DNA from: Labedella gwakjiensis
Lineage (GTDB): Bacteria > Actinomycetota > Actinomycetes > Actinomycetales > Microbacteriaceae
Assembly: GCF_003014675.1 (NCBI RefSeq)
Contig: NZ_PYAU01000001.1
Span: forward strand, 1,178,001 to 1,242,000
DNA length: 64,000 nucleotides
Reading direction: 5' to 3'
Position 1 is the stretch's first letter. Each line of letters begins with the position of its first letter. The translations under genes and the position numbers were made by a program. Under the pieces are notes generated by a model. That model saw only the letters and a list, made by a program, of their open reading frames with translations. It searched no databases and was not told where the DNA came from. Of this stretch, positions 43,647-53,581 are shown in pieces.

Positions 43647-44638
43647 CCACTCTCGATCCCACACCGACCGTGTCGGCGGACAAGCCGGCACCCCGCGCCA
43701 CCGCGATGAGCGTGCTGCGGCACCCGGCCGTCCCCGCGTTCATCGGGATGCTCGCGATCTGGCTGGCGATCGGAGCGATCGCGGGGCGCGGTCTCGTCGA
43801 GACCATCAGCGCGGGCATCATCATCGCGACGTTCCTCGTCATCGTCGGCATCGGCCAGCTCTTCGTGATCACCGTGGGCAACGGCGGCATCGACCTCTCC
43901 GTGTCGTACGTCATGACGCTCAGCGCTTTCCTCGCGTGCCAGATCATGGCCGGGCAGGACGTGAACATCGCCGCCGGCATCCTCATCGCCGTAGGTGCCG
44001 GCGCGGCCGCCGGGGTCTGCAGCGCCGTCCTCATCGAGTTGATCGGGATGCCGCCGCTCGTCGGCACGCTCGCTGTCGGTTTCGCGCTGCAGACGATCAC
44101 CCTCGTGTACTCGGGCAGCGTCGTGGGTGTCGCGAGCCCTGCGCTGTCGCAGTTCACGACGGCACAGATCGGCCCGATCCCGATCTTCGGGGTCGTCGGG
44201 ATCGCCATCGCCGTCGCCTTCGCGCTCATCCTCAAGCGCACGAGCTACGGGCGCCGCATCGAGGCCGTGGGGCAGCGCCCGGTGGCGGCGAGCTACGCGG
44301 GCACGCGACCGGCCCTCATACGCGCGTCGGCCTACGTGATCTCGGGAGCCATGGCCGGCCTCGCCGGCGTGCTCCTCGCGGCGTACAGCGGCGGTCCCTC
44401 ACTCGGACTGGGGACGAGCTACCAGCTCGCGTCGATCGCCGTCGTGGTCCTCGGCGGATCGCTCATCGCCGGAGGTCGCGGGATCGTGTCGGGCCTCTGG
44501 GCCGGCGCGGTGCTCCTCACCCTGCTCACGACGCTCGCCAACATCACCCGCCTCAGCGGGGGATGGCAGTTCATCATCCAGGGCGCGCTCATCGTCCTCG
44601 TTCTCGCGCTGTCCCGTAACCCGATCGCGCGTCGCTAG
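43643..44638 (+). CDS. Ribose-type ABC transporter permease, copy 2
   Basis: 331 residues from a GTG at 43643 overlapping the first permease (GTGA). About 9 spans; 'VGNGGIDLSVSYVMTLSAFLACQI', 'TSYGRRIEAVGQRPVAASYAGTRP' loop and 'GGSLIAGGRGIVSGLWAGAVLLTLLTTLAN' are typical. The two permeases probably form a heterodimer. A strong terminator follows at once. Confidence 0.93.
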   Translation: MTTLDPTPTVSADKPAPRATAMSVLRHPAVPAFIGMLAIWLAIGAIAGRGLVETISAGIIIATFLVIVGIGQLFVITVGNGGIDLSVSYVMTLSAFLACQIMAGQDVNIAAGILIAVGAGAAAGVCSAVLIELIGMPPLVGTLAVGFALQTITLVYSGSVVGVASPALSQFTTAQIGPIPIFGVVGIAIAVAFALILKRTSYGRRIEAVGQRPVAASYAGTRPALIRASAYVISGAMAGLAGVLLAAYSGGPSLGLGTSYQLASIAVVVLGGSLIAGGRGIVSGLWAGAVLLTLLTTLANITRLSGGWQFIIQGALIVLVLALSRNPIARR

Positions 44639-44639
44639 C

Positions 44640-44676
44640 GTCCTTTCGGCACCGCCGCCCGCGGTGCCGAAAGGAC
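44640..44676 (+). terminator. Terminator after the ribose-type importer
   Basis: Perfect 16-bp stem GTCCTTTCGGCACCGC / GCGGTGCCGAAAGGAC with a 5-nt loop, starting two bases past the permease stop codon. It separates the importer from the SMP-30 gene. A 12-bp palindrome GAATCCGGATTC at 44678-44689 follows and could be an operator for the latter. Confidence 0.88.
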
Positions 44677-44716
44677 TGAATCCGGATTCCGGCATCACGA
44701 CCACTGGAGGTCATCG

Positions 44717-45697
44717 ATGGGGTACTTCTCCTCCGTCCCGTCCGGGGCGAAAGCTCAGTCCGATTCGATGAGTTCCCTGCCGACGGGCGAGCCGATCTAC
44801 GAGATCCTCGACCCGCGCTTCGGCGAGTGCATCGACCTCGTGGCGCAACTCGAACGGCTCCACGGAGGGCTGCGCTGGGCCGAGGGTCCCGTCTACTTCG
44901 CCGACCACCACGCGTTGCTCTTCAGCGACATCCCGAACGAACGGATCCTGCGCTACGACGAGGAGTCCGGCGAAGTCACGCTGTTCCGCGGCGCCTCGAA
45001 CAACGCGAACGGCAACACGCGAGACCGTCAGGGGCGACTCATCACGTGCGAGCAGGGAGCGGGTCGCGTGACCCGGACGGAGCCGGACGGCTCGGTCGCC
45101 GTGCTCGCCGATTCGGTGGGAGGGAAGCGGCTGAACGCACCCAACGACGTGGTCGTGAGGTCCGACGGGACGATCTGGTTCACCGACCCGTCCTACGGCC
45201 GCGAGACGAGCTTCGTCGGGACCCCGCGCCCGCGCGAGGTCGAGGTCGACGGCGTCTACCGCCTCGACGCCGACGGCGGCGACCCCGTGCTCGTGGCCGA
45301 CGACTTCGTCAAGCCGAACGGCCTGGCCTTCTCGCCCGACGAGTCGAGGCTCTACATCGTCGATTCCGGATACCTCCCGGATCCGACGGGACCGCGTCAC
45401 GTCCGCGTCTTCGACGTCGGAGCGGACAACACCCTCTCCGGCGGGGAGGTCCTCGTGGAGGTCATGCCGGGGATCCCCGACGGTCTCCGCGTCGACGACG
45501 CCGGACGGCTCTGGATCGGCGCGGGTGACGGCGTCCACTGCGTGCACCCCGACGGGACACTCCTCGGGAAGATCCGCGTGCCCGAGGCGGCCGCCAACGT
45601 CGCGTTCGGCGGACCCGACCGGAACCGTCTCTACATCACGGCGACCACGTCGCTCTACGCCGTCTTCCTCAACGTCACCGGTATCCAGCGACCCTGA
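44717..45697 (+). CDS. SMP-30/gluconolactonase-family lactonase
   Basis: 326 residues; CTGGAGG 6 nt before the ATG. Six-bladed beta-propeller with metal ligands in 'RWAEGPVYF' (Glu), 'LNAPNDVVV' (Asn), 'KPNGLAFSPDESRLYIVDSG' (Asn/Asp) and 'GIPDGLRVD'. It hydrolyses sugar lactones to aldonates in the presence of divalent metal. As the last gene of the cluster with two GMC dehydrogenases and SDRs, it would hydrolyse their lactone product. Lacks a signal peptide, so cytoplasmic like the dehydrogenases. Confidence 0.9.
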   Translation: MGYFSSVPSGAKAQSDSMSSLPTGEPIYEILDPRFGECIDLVAQLERLHGGLRWAEGPVYFADHHALLFSDIPNERILRYDEESGEVTLFRGASNNANGNTRDRQGRLITCEQGAGRVTRTEPDGSVAVLADSVGGKRLNAPNDVVVRSDGTIWFTDPSYGRETSFVGTPRPREVEVDGVYRLDADGGDPVLVADDFVKPNGLAFSPDESRLYIVDSGYLPDPTGPRHVRVFDVGADNTLSGGEVLVEVMPGIPDGLRVDDAGRLWIGAGDGVHCVHPDGTLLGKIRVPEAAANVAFGGPDRNRLYITATTSLYAVFLNVTGIQRP

Positions 45698-45715
45698 GGA
45701 CGCCGCTCGATCGGT

Positions 45716-48166
45716 TCAGTGCGAGGGAAGGCTCCGCCGCAGATAGGGCGCCGTGCGGCTGCCCGCGGCGGCGGCGACCTCGCTCGGGGCGCCCGCGGCG
45801 ACCACGCGGCCGCCCTCGTCTCCGCCGGCCGGCCCCATGTCGATCACGTGGTCGGCGGCCGCGACGACGCTCATCGAGTGCTCCACGAGCACGACGGTGT
45901 TCTCCGCGTCGACGAGGCGCTGCAGCTGCGTCACGAGCAGCTCCACGTCGGACGGGTGCAGTCCCGACGTCGGCTCGTCGAGCAGGTACAGGGTGTGCCC
46001 GGTACGAGCGCGCTGCAGTTCCGTGGCGAGCTTGATGCGCTGGGCTTCGCCGCCGGACAGCTGCGGCGCCGGCTGCCCGAGCCGCAGGTACCCGAGCCCC
46101 ACCTGGCGGAGCGTCTCCAGGCCTCGCGACGCGGCGGGCACCTCGGCGAGGAAGCCGGCGGCCTCGTCCACCGTCATCGCGAGCACGTCAGCGATCGATG
46201 CGTCGTTCCACGTCACCTCGAGCGTCTCGGGGTTGTAGCGGGAACCGTGGCACTCGGGACACGGCGCCCAGCTGCCGGGGAGAAACAGGAGCTCCACCGA
46301 CACGGAGCCCTCTCCCTGGCACACCTCGCAGCGCCCGCCGACGACGTTGAAGGAGAACCGACCGGCCGTCCAGCCGCGCGCTCGCGCCTCGTCCGTGGCC
46401 GCGAACACCTGTCGGACGGCGTCGAAGAGGCCCGTATAGGTGGCGAGGTTCGAGCGCGGCGTGCGGCCGATCGCCTTCTGGTCCACCTGCACCACACGGG
46501 TGACGAGCGGGTGCTCGGTGGCCCGCTCCGCGAGCACCTTCCCCACGAGCGTCGACTTGCCCGAGCCGGACACTCCCGTGACCGCGGTGAGGACACCGAG
46601 CGGCACGTCCACGTCGAGGTCTCGGAGGTTGTGGAGCGACACGTCGCGCAGCTCGAGCGTCGCCGCGGGCGTCCTCGGTTCGCGCGACTCCTCGGCGTCG
46701 CCCGTCGGCTCGAGGAATCGACGCGTCACCGACGCATCGACGTCCGCGAGGCCCGCGACCGGCCCGCTGTAGAGCACGTCGCCTCCGCCCGCGCCGGCGC
46801 TCGGCCCCACGTCGACGATCCAGTCCGCGTGTCGGACGATGTCCATGTTGTGCTCGACGACGAACACGCTGTTGCCGCTCGCGCGCAGACCCTCGAGCAC
46901 CTCGATGAGCGGCTCCGCGTCGGCCGGGTGGAGCCCGGCGCTCGGCTCATCGAGGACGTAGACCACGCCGAAGAGCCCGCTCCGCAGCTGCGTCGCGATG
47001 CGCAGGCGCTGCATCTCGCCCGGCGAGAGCGTGGGCGTCGACCGGTCGAGGCTCAGATAGCCGAGCCCCAGTCCCGTGAGCACCTCGACGCGGGAGAGCA
47101 GGTCGCGCGAGATCGCGACGGCGACCTCCGATCCCTCGCCCGACGAGGCGCGCGACGTGGCCGCCGTCGCGTGCTCCGCCGTGGCGATGGGGCGCAACGC
47201 GTCGGCGAGGTCCGTGAGCGGAAGACGGTTGAGCTCCGCGATCGTGCGACCGGCCACGGTCACGGCGAGCGCCGCGCGCGTGAGCCCGCTGCCGCCGCAC
47301 AGGGAGCACGGACCGGACTCGACGAACTGCAGCACCTTCGTCCGCTGGCTCTCGCTCTGCGAGTCCGCGAGGGTGTGCATCACGAACTGGCGTGCGCTCC
47401 AGAACCGGCCCTTGTACGGCTTCGCGACGCGGTCGCGCTGCGGCGTCACCTCCACGACGGGCTGCTCCTCGGTGAAGAGGAGCCAGTCGCGGTCCTCGCG
47501 GGAGAGGTCGCGCCACGGACGGTCGATGTCGTAGCCGAGGACCGCGGTGACGTCGCGGAGGTTCTTGCCCTGCCACGCGCCGGGCCACGCGGTGATGGCG
47601 CCGTCGCGGATGCTCAGCGAGTCGTCGTGGACCGCGGTGGCCTCCGTGACCTCGTGCGCGATGCCGAGGCCGTGGCAGCGGGGGCACGCTCCCGCGACGG
47701 TGTTGGGAGAGAAGGAGTCGGACTCGAGCCGCTCGGCGCCCTCCGGATACGTGCCGGCGCGCGAGTACATCATCCGCACGGAGTTGGAGAGGGTCGTGAG
47801 CGTGCCGACGGTGGAGCGGGAGCTCGGAGCGCCGCGCCGCTGCTGCAGCGCGACAGCCGGCGGGAGTCCCGTGATCGAGTCGACGTGCGGGGTGTTCCCC
47901 TGCGCGATGAGCCGCCGCGCGTAGGGAGCGACGGATTCGAGGAACCGGCGCTGCGCCTCGGCGAAGATCGTGCCGAACGCGAGCGACGTCTTTCCCGAAC
48001 CGGAGACCCCCGTGAACGCGACGATGCTGTCGCGCGGCACATCCACGTCGACGTTCTGCAGGTTGTTCTCGTTCGCCCCACGCACGCGGATGAAGCCGTC
48101 GCGGGTCGCGGAGTCGAGAGGCTCGGACGAGGTGAGGGAGGGCGCGGGTGTTCCGGACGAAGCCAT
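45716..48166 (-). CDS. UvrA-like excinuclease ATPase, short class II (UvrA2) type
   Basis: 816 residues, about 130 shorter than UvrA1. Two ABC ATPase modules: Walker A '[12 protein letters not shown]' (about 37-48) and '[12 protein letters not shown]' (about 530-541); signatures '[12 protein letters not shown]' and '[12 protein letters not shown]'; zinc modules 'CPRCHGLG' and 'CEVCQGEG...CPECHG'. The reduced length and missing UvrB-binding region match the UvrA2/DrrC group linked to DNA-binding drug tolerance rather than core repair. A TAGGCT -10 box 7 nt before the ATG and no Shine-Dalgarno suggest a leaderless transcript. The upstream side abuts the poly-C tract. Extending the frame through the tract would add an artificial poly-glycine run and was not accepted. 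Confidence 0.9.
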   Translation of the reverse strand: MASSGTPAPSLTSSEPLDSATRDGFIRVRGANENNLQNVDVDVPRDSIVAFTGVSGSGKTSLAFGTIFAEAQRRFLESVAPYARRLIAQGNTPHVDSITGLPPAVALQQRRGAPSSRSTVGTLTTLSNSVRMMYSRAGTYPEGAERLESDSFSPNTVAGACPRCHGLGIAHEVTEATAVHDDSLSIRDGAITAWPGAWQGKNLRDVTAVLGYDIDRPWRDLSREDRDWLLFTEEQPVVEVTPQRDRVAKPYKGRFWSARQFVMHTLADSQSESQRTKVLQFVESGPCSLCGGSGLTRAALAVTVAGRTIAELNRLPLTDLADALRPIATAEHATAATSRASSGEGSEVAVAISRDLLSRVEVLTGLGLGYLSLDRSTPTLSPGEMQRLRIATQLRSGLFGVVYVLDEPSAGLHPADAEPLIEVLEGLRASGNSVFVVEHNMDIVRHADWIVDVGPSAGAGGGDVLYSGPVAGLADVDASVTRRFLEPTGDAEESREPRTPAATLELRDVSLHNLRDLDVDVPLGVLTAVTGVSGSGKSTLVGKVLAERATEHPLVTRVVQVDQKAIGRTPRSNLATYTGLFDAVRQVFAATDEARARGWTAGRFSFNVVGGRCEVCQGEGSVSVELLFLPGSWAPCPECHGSRYNPETLEVTWNDASIADVLAMTVDEAAGFLAEVPAASRGLETLRQVGLGYLRLGQPAPQLSGGEAQRIKLATELQRARTGHTLYLLDEPTSGLHPSDVELLVTQLQRLVDAENTVVLVEHSMSVVAAADHVIDMGPAGGDEGGRVVAAGAPSEVAAAAGSRTAPYLRRSLPSH

Positions 48167-48223
48167 TCGACCGAGCCTAGCCCCGGGGCCGGGTGGTTGC
48201 CATGGGCCCGACGGCCCCGCTCG

Positions 48224-48282
<59 letters not shown>

Positions 48283-48291
48283 CAGACAGGA

Positions 48292-48308
48292 CGAAACCCA
48301 TGGTTTCG
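48292..48308. promoter_or_regulatory. Small hairpin CGAAACC-CAT-GGTTTCG beside the poly-C tract
   Basis: Perfect 7-bp arms with a 3-nt loop, 10 bp right of the poly-C tract. Possible end of the tract's flanking transcript or part of the Fic promoter. Confidence 0.4.
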
Positions 48309-48316
48309 CATAGCCT

Positions 48317-48346
48317 TATTTACACTTACACTCCTAAGTGTAAATA
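48317..48346. promoter_or_regulatory. Candidate operator/promoter inverted repeat of the Fic gene
   Basis: TATTTACACTT-N8-AAGTGTAAATA, 11-bp perfect arms. It is AT-rich in an otherwise very GC-rich area, 40 bp before the Fic start, with a direct TTACAC repeat inside. Fits an autoregulatory site for the Fic protein's C-terminal wing-like domain or an unknown repressor. Confidence 0.6.
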
Positions 48347-48385
48347 GCGTACAAGCCTGTTCGCACGGAGAAAGCGAGCGTCGAG

Positions 48386-49609
48386 GTGAAATCGACCGCG
48401 GGAGACCCTCCTCACGGAACCGGCTGGCCAGCGATCCAGCACGAGGAGCACGCCTGGACATCGCGGCTCAATCCGCAGGATCTCACACGATCGCAACGCG
48501 AGCGCATCAGGCTGCCGTATTCGTCCGCAGTAGCTCCCCCGATCGCGGGCCTCACCTTCGACGTCCCCCGTGACCTCGCCGCGGACGTGGACGAAGCAAC
48601 GACGCAGCTCGCTCGATTCGACGCCGAGACAGGGCCGTCAGGACTTCCGTTCGCGTCGATACTTCTCCGCAGCGAGTCGGCATCGTCCTCGGAGATCGAG
48701 CACCTGACCAGTGGGGCGCGAGCGATCGCCGAGGCTGAGCTCGGTGAGCGTGAGACCGGGAACGCGGCTCAGATCGTCCGCAACGTCCGCTCGATGGAAG
48801 CGGCGCTCGCGCTCGCCGACACCATCGACGAGTCGAGCATCATCTCGATGCAGGACGCCCTTCTCGGCGCCGTCGCTCCCGAGCTCACGGGCGGGTGGCG
48901 TGAGGAGCAGGTGTGGATCGGTGGCGGGTCGCTCAGCCCCCACCTCGCGGACTTCGTTCCTCCGCACCACGACCGCCTTTCCGCCGCGATGGGCGACTTC
49001 GTCGACTTCATCGGTCGATCCGACATCCCTCCGCTCGTGCACGCCTCGATAGCCCATGCCCAGTTCGAGACGATCCATCCGTTCGCGGACGGCAACGGAC
49101 GCACGGGCCGGGCGATCGTCCAGGCGCTGCTCCGCCGCAGCGAGGTGACGTCCAACATCACCGTCCCGGTCTCCGCCGGCCTCCTCCACGACGTCGACGG
49201 CTATTACGACGCGCTGACCGCTTACCGCCGCGGCGACATCCGCCCGATCATCGCCGCGTTCGCTCGCGCCGCCGACTACGCCGTGGTCAATGGACGCCTG
49301 CTCGTGCGCGATGTTCGTGACGCGGAGGCCGGATGGGACGAGAAGTTGCTCGGAATTCGTGCCGATGCCGCCGCTCGTCGCGTGGCAGTGCTGGCCATCG
49401 CGCATCCGGTTCTGAACTACGACCTGGTGGTCCGCGAGCTGTCCGTCGCTCCTGTCACCGCGCTCCGTGCTCTCGACACGCTCGTGGAGCGTGGTGTCCT
49501 TCGGCCCGCGAACTCGAAGCGACGGAATCGCATCTGGCTGGCCGAGCACATCCTCGCGGCCCTCGACGATTTCGCGGCGCGCGCCGGACGACGTCGCAGT
49601 CCGGCGTAG
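48386..49609 (+). CDS. Fic-family AMP-transferase with N-terminal inhibitory motif
   Basis: 407 residues from a GTG at 48386. An N-terminal Fic_N-like region (about 50-115) contains 'SESASSSEIEHL', matching the S-S-x-I-E inhibitory helix of class II Fic proteins. The Fic core carries the full motif 'HPFADGNGRTGR' (about 231-242) with catalytic His, preceded by 'SIAHAQFETI'. The C-terminus (about 320-400) is a winged-helix-like domain ('YDLVVRELSVAPVTALRALDTLVERGVLRPA'). Such proteins AMPylate host-cell targets of their own and often bind DNA at their promoter. Stand-alone gene, no separate antitoxin. Confidence 0.9.
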   Translation: MKSTAGDPPHGTGWPAIQHEEHAWTSRLNPQDLTRSQRERIRLPYSSAVAPPIAGLTFDVPRDLAADVDEATTQLARFDAETGPSGLPFASILLRSESASSSEIEHLTSGARAIAEAELGERETGNAAQIVRNVRSMEAALALADTIDESSIISMQDALLGAVAPELTGGWREEQVWIGGGSLSPHLADFVPPHHDRLSAAMGDFVDFIGRSDIPPLVHASIAHAQFETIHPFADGNGRTGRAIVQALLRRSEVTSNITVPVSAGLLHDVDGYYDALTAYRRGDIRPIIAAFARAADYAVVNGRLLVRDVRDAEAGWDEKLLGIRADAAARRVAVLAIAHPVLNYDLVVRELSVAPVTALRALDTLVERGVLRPANSKRRNRIWLAEHILAALDDFAARAGRRRSPA

Positions 49610-49698
49610 GCGAGTCGTACGAGACGAATAGGGAGTGCTGCCGTCGTTTACGATTCGATTCGGGCGAGGCGAACCTCAGACATGTGGAAGGCGTGACC

Positions 49699-51129
49699 AT
49701 GATCGACGAGCACTCCCTCTTCGCGGAACAGGTCCGTCGCCTCATCGATCTCGGCCCGCGCCCCTCCGGTTCGGACGCGCATCGGGCGCTCATCGAGGAC
49801 GTGGCCGCCGATCTCACAGCGCTCGGGTTCGACGTGCACCGCGACGCGCATCGCTTCGAGCGCTGGGAGGTCGATCCGGAATCGCTGGGCCTGCGCATCG
49901 GCGACCGCCCCGTTCCCATCTCCTCCGCCTGGCCGTACTCGGGCGAGACCCCGGCCGACGGGGTGACAGCGCCGCTCGTGCTCCTCTCCGGTCTGCGGAA
50001 GAACTGGAGGGCGGCAGCAGGAAAGATCGCCGTGATCGAGGTGGAGAACTTCCCCGTTCCCGCATCGCTCCTCGTCGAGTCGTGGGGCGGCGGGGTGCCC
50101 TTCGAGGACGTGACCAACCCCGTCGTCGGCTCCGAGCTGGCGGGCACCGACCTCTCCCGAGCGAAGGCGGCCGGGGCGCTCGGCGTGATCGCCGTGTGGC
50201 GCGGGCTGTCGGATGCGGCCGCGCGCGGCCAGTACCTTCCGTTCACGCGCGGCTACCAGGGACTCCCCGCGGTGTGGGTTCCCGAGAGCGAGCGGGACGA
50301 CGTGCTCGCCGCCGCACGTCGTGGCGACACGGCGACGCTCACACTCCATGCGGCGCGTGATCCGCACGCCTCGATGGACACGCTCTGGGCCGTCTCGCCG
50401 GGCACCGGACCACGGGCGACGGAGTCGGTGCTCGTCGTCACGCACAGCGACGGCGGCAACGCCGTGGAGGAGAACGGCCGCATCGGGCTCCTCGCCCTCG
50501 CGCGGGCTGCGGCGCAGGCACCTCACGACCGGTCGATCGTGTTCGTGTTCACCGCCGGGCACCTGCGGATCCCCGCCGTCACATCGCACGGCCAGGCCAC
50601 GAACGCGTGGCTCGAGGCCCACCCCGAGCTCTGGTCGGGCACCACCGGCGGGCTTTCCGCCGTGGCCGGGCTGGTGATCGAGCACCTCGGTGCGAAGCAC
50701 CTGCGAGTCGACCCCACGACGGGTGCGTACGAGGCCGACGGCGCGCTCGAACCCGAACTGATCTACGCGACGACCGCCGAACTGGCGCAGCTCACCCGCA
50801 CCGCCTGGCGCGGCGCCGACCCGCACGCGGCGACCCCGATCCGGCCCGGCGCCGTCATCCACTTCGGCGAGGGCGAACCCCTCTTCGAGCACCGGATCCC
50901 CACTGTCGCCCTCGTGACCGGCCCCGAATATCTCCTCGCGGAGACCACGGCCGACATCGTCGACATCGACGCCCTCGCCCGCCAGGTCGAGAGCTTCCGC
51001 GCCCTCCAGCAGCACCTCGCGGGGAGCGCCGACCGAGCGACGTTCGGAACGGTGCGCCTCCCGAGCAAGCTCGCGAAACTCCGCGCCCTCGCCCGCATCG
51101 GCTGGTTCCTTCTCCGCCGCCGGGGCTAG
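49699..51129 (+). CDS. M28-family-like metallopeptidase
   Basis: 476 residues; GGAAGG 8 nt before the ATG. N-terminal half contains a PA-like insert ('AAGKIAVIEVENFPVP', 'AKAAGALGVIAVWRG', about 120-190). The catalytic region shows 'VLVVTHSDGGNAVEENGRIGLLALARA' (His/Asp and Glu pair, about 255-280) and 'VFTAGHLRIP', 'VIEHLGAKH', which correspond to the zinc ligands of M28 aminopeptidases, although the classical spacing is altered. No signal peptide is visible. Could be an intracellular peptidase or a family member with a different activity. Confidence 0.75.
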   Translation: MIDEHSLFAEQVRRLIDLGPRPSGSDAHRALIEDVAADLTALGFDVHRDAHRFERWEVDPESLGLRIGDRPVPISSAWPYSGETPADGVTAPLVLLSGLRKNWRAAAGKIAVIEVENFPVPASLLVESWGGGVPFEDVTNPVVGSELAGTDLSRAKAAGALGVIAVWRGLSDAAARGQYLPFTRGYQGLPAVWVPESERDDVLAAARRGDTATLTLHAARDPHASMDTLWAVSPGTGPRATESVLVVTHSDGGNAVEENGRIGLLALARAAAQAPHDRSIVFVFTAGHLRIPAVTSHGQATNAWLEAHPELWSGTTGGLSAVAGLVIEHLGAKHLRVDPTTGAYEADGALEPELIYATTAELAQLTRTAWRGADPHAATPIRPGAVIHFGEGEPLFEHRIPTVALVTGPEYLLAETTADIVDIDALARQVESFRALQQHLAGSADRATFGTVRLPSKLAKLRALARIGWFLLRRRG

Positions 51130-51136
51130 CCGCGCG

Positions 51137-51322
51137 TCACCGACGACCGGCGATGTAGCGACCGCTCGCCACCAGAACAACGACGCCCCCACTGATCCAG
51201 AGCACGGTCGCGGGCAGGAGTAGCCACCGGATCTCCGCGAGGAGGGCGATGAGCTGCGCCCCCATGCCCACGATGGCGAGGACGGAGCCGATCAGGAACA
51301 GCGTGCGCGTCGTACGGTCCAT
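51137..51322 (-). CDS. Small two-span membrane protein, unknown
   Basis: 61 residues from an ATG at 51322 with GAGAG upstream. Two hydrophobic segments ('LFLIGSVLAIVGMGAQLIALL', 'LLLPATVLWISGGVVVLVASG') joined by a short charged turn. Convergent with the peptidase and divergent from the next membrane protein. No family recognised. Confidence 0.6.
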   Translation of the reverse strand: MDRTTRTLFLIGSVLAIVGMGAQLIALLAEIRWLLLPATVLWISGGVVVLVASGRYIAGRR

Positions 51323-51379
51323 GGGCTGATCTCTCACTCGACCATCTTCCGCCAGACGGACCGGGTGGGACACTGAAGC

Positions 51380-51802
51380 ATGGAGATCCGCGCGACGCAC
51401 AGGATGCGATGGGCACGCCCGGTGGCCGCAGCGCTCGTCGGGGCGTGCGCCGGAATCCTCTGCGGAGCCGTTGCGGCATCGTCACCCCCGGCCTCGTGGG
51501 GACTGATGCTGTACGGCGCTCCGATCGGTGGGACCATCGGGGCCGCGGTCGGACTCGTCCTGTGGGTCCTGATGCGCGCGATGTTCCACTGGGGCGGCCG
51601 CATTGCGCCCGCCCTCGGCTGGATCGCGTCCTCCGGTTTCGCGGCCGCGGCGTCGGCGGCAGTCGTCTCGGTCGCGCTCGCCGGACTGGAGGCGAACACG
51701 GTGATGGCGACAGCGACGGCGATGGCGGTCATCGCGGCATCGGGCTCTGTCGTGGAGAACCTGTCCGCGGGACGACAGGAACGCACGGCGAGGATCGCGT
51801 GA
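51380..51802 (+). CDS. Small membrane protein, unknown
   Basis: 140 residues with three to four hydrophobic spans (about 15-35, 43-65, 75-100, 105-122), rich in Ala and Gly. It shares GTGA with the following gene, so the two are probably co-translated. Function unknown. Confidence 0.65.
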   Translation: MEIRATHRMRWARPVAAALVGACAGILCGAVAASSPPASWGLMLYGAPIGGTIGAAVGLVLWVLMRAMFHWGGRIAPALGWIASSGFAAAASAAVVSVALAGLEANTVMATATAMAVIAASGSVVENLSAGRQERTARIA

Positions 51803-52347
51803 CTCACGTGGAGACGTTCGTCCTCGAACTCCCCCAGCCGTCTCTTGTCTCCCTCGAGACCTACGCCATCGTCGGCGAGGTGAGCGACCTCCTGATCCGG
51901 GATCGGGGACCCGGCTTCCATGCACGGGTGTCCATTCGGACTCTCGATCGTTCCGCTCGCTCGCGGGCGGCGTGCGCCCCCGGTCGCACGGAGACCGGGG
52001 TCGTGCGCTCCGGCCGCCGCGGCAGCTTCGAGACCGCCGCCATCCGCGCACGGGTAGGGGACGAGCGTCTCGACAACGTGGCTGTCGAAATCGACTTCTA
52101 TCTACGCACGCTTGCTCAGGTCCTTCACGCCGCGGCGAGCCGGCACGAGTCTCTCTGGGCCCTGACCCTCGACGCCCGGCAACGTGGTCATGCTGTCTCG
52201 GCGAGTGCAGCCTGCAATATCGCCGGCGATTTCGTCGCGACGGAGACCCGGCTGACGGCGACGACCGAGGCCGAGCTCAAACGAGCTTTCGAGATCGACG
52301 CCGTCGACACCATCTCGCGCTGGCGTGCACCCCATCGAACCGCCTAG
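51799..52347 (+). CDS. Hypothetical soluble protein coupled to the membrane protein
   Basis: 182 residues from a GTG at 51799 inside the previous stop. The N-terminal 'ETFVLELPQPSLVSLETYAIVGEVSDLLIRD' is followed by an Arg/Ser-rich stretch and 'RLDNVAVEIDFYLRTLAQVLHAAASRHESLW'. No family is recognised; codon use is similar to the surroundings. Moderate confidence rests on the overlap and length. Confidence 0.5.
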   Translation: MTHVETFVLELPQPSLVSLETYAIVGEVSDLLIRDRGPGFHARVSIRTLDRSARSRAACAPGRTETGVVRSGRRGSFETAAIRARVGDERLDNVAVEIDFYLRTLAQVLHAAASRHESLWALTLDARQRGHAVSASAACNIAGDFVATETRLTATTEAELKRAFEIDAVDTISRWRAPHRTA

Positions 52348-52493
52348 ACGAAGCGACGAACCCGCGGCCCGCGCCCGGGACCCGCTGATGTGAAGGCCGC
52401 CTGTTCCGGCCATCACCCCGGGTGGCCCGTCTGCGCGTTTGCCTGCCGTCCGGGCTTCATCGACCCGGGAGAACGGCGCGCGACCCGACGCCG

Positions 52494-53360
52494 TCAGCCC
52501 GCGACCGGACTCCCGGCCCAGTGCGAGGGACGCTCGAAGCCGGGCGGGAGCAGCGTTCGCGCGTCGCCGCGGGCGCTGTTGACCTGCATCTGCGTGAGAT
52601 AGATGGCGCCCGCGAGGTCGGTGCCGCTGAGATCCGCGTCACGCATGTCGACGCCGAGCACGTCGCAGCGGTCCATCTGTGCGCCGCTGAGATCGGCCGC
52701 GATCGCGATGCTCCCGCGCAGGGTCACCCCGCGCAGGTCGGCACCGGCCATCCGGGCGCCCATCAGGTCACTCCTCGGGCCCGGCGCACGGTGTCCGCGC
52801 TCGCGCGTCGGCTGCGCGATACCGGCGCGGGCGATCTCGCTGGCCTCGACCAGCAGAGCGCGTGCCGCGTCGTACTCCGCGTCGACGTCGAGGGCCGCGA
52901 GCTCGTCGGCGCTGCCGTCACTGAGCTCCCGGACGCGTTCGAAGGCGGCGGACCACGGCCCCGCGTCCCGGGTCTGCTCGACGAGCGTGATCGCCTCGTC
53001 GAGGTACCAGAGGAGTTCGTGGAGCCTCCGCACGATCGGGAACGTGGAGAACATCGCCGCGCGCGTCTGCGGGTCGTCCCGCCACGAACGCCCATCGAAC
53101 GTGCGCCGCGACACCTTCTGACCGGCGCCGAAGCAGTCGAACACCGTGCAGCCCTTGAACCCGCGATCGCGCAGGTGCGGGTGGATGCGGCACCCGTCGG
53201 CGCCGTCGAGGTTCTCGCACGGCTCCCCCGCCGGCTTGTCGAACGGGAAGTCGGCGGACTTCGCGAACGCCAGCGCGACGCAGCACAGCCCGAAGCAGTT
53301 CGCGCAATCGGCGCCGAGATCCTCCCGGCGCCCCAGCTCCACCCGCGTCCGTCCGCTCAC
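52494..53360 (-). CDS. Pentapeptide-repeat protein with N-terminal cysteine cluster
   Basis: 288 residues from a GTG at 53360 preceded at 7 nt by a TACCGT -10, so probably leaderless. The N-terminal part is cysteine-rich ('CANCFGLCC', 'CENLDGADGCRIH', 'CTVFDCFG'), which suggests a metal or Fe-S site. Residues about 200-260 carry A(D/N)LxG pentapeptide repeats ('MAGADLRGVTLRGSIAIAADLSGAQMDRCDVLGVDMRDADLSGTDLAGA' region). The combination is known in actinobacterial proteins of unknown role; pentapeptide proteins often mimic DNA or act as scaffolds. Confidence 0.8.
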   Translation of the reverse strand: MSGRTRVELGRREDLGADCANCFGLCCVALAFAKSADFPFDKPAGEPCENLDGADGCRIHPHLRDRGFKGCTVFDCFGAGQKVSRRTFDGRSWRDDPQTRAAMFSTFPIVRRLHELLWYLDEAITLVEQTRDAGPWSAAFERVRELSDGSADELAALDVDAEYDAARALLVEASEIARAGIAQPTRERGHRAPGPRSDLMGARMAGADLRGVTLRGSIAIAADLSGAQMDRCDVLGVDMRDADLSGTDLAGAIYLTQMQVNSARGDARTLLPPGFERPSHWAGSPVAG

Positions 53361-53498
53361 CCGTTCAACGGTAGTGCTGTCGAGGCCCGTGTCGGCCGGA
53401 ACAGTCTTCTGCGATGGAAGTGACCCCACGCATCGCTTCGTGGGATCGCGGTCGTACGGCTCACCTCAACGACGTTCCAGTACGACCCCGGTTATCTC

Positions 53499-53537
53499 GC
53501 TCCTCGGAGCCGCCAGCGCGATCTGATACCCCACTGG
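53499..53537. repeat. Left copy of a 39-bp direct repeat flanking the TA region
   Basis: Matches 54888-54926 at 35 of 39 positions in the same orientation. The core CAGCRCGATCTGATACCCC is nearly identical. Confidence 0.6.
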
Positions 53538-53581
53538 AGCCCGTTCTCATCGAGCCACCGCAGGAGCCTCCTTCGACTCTC

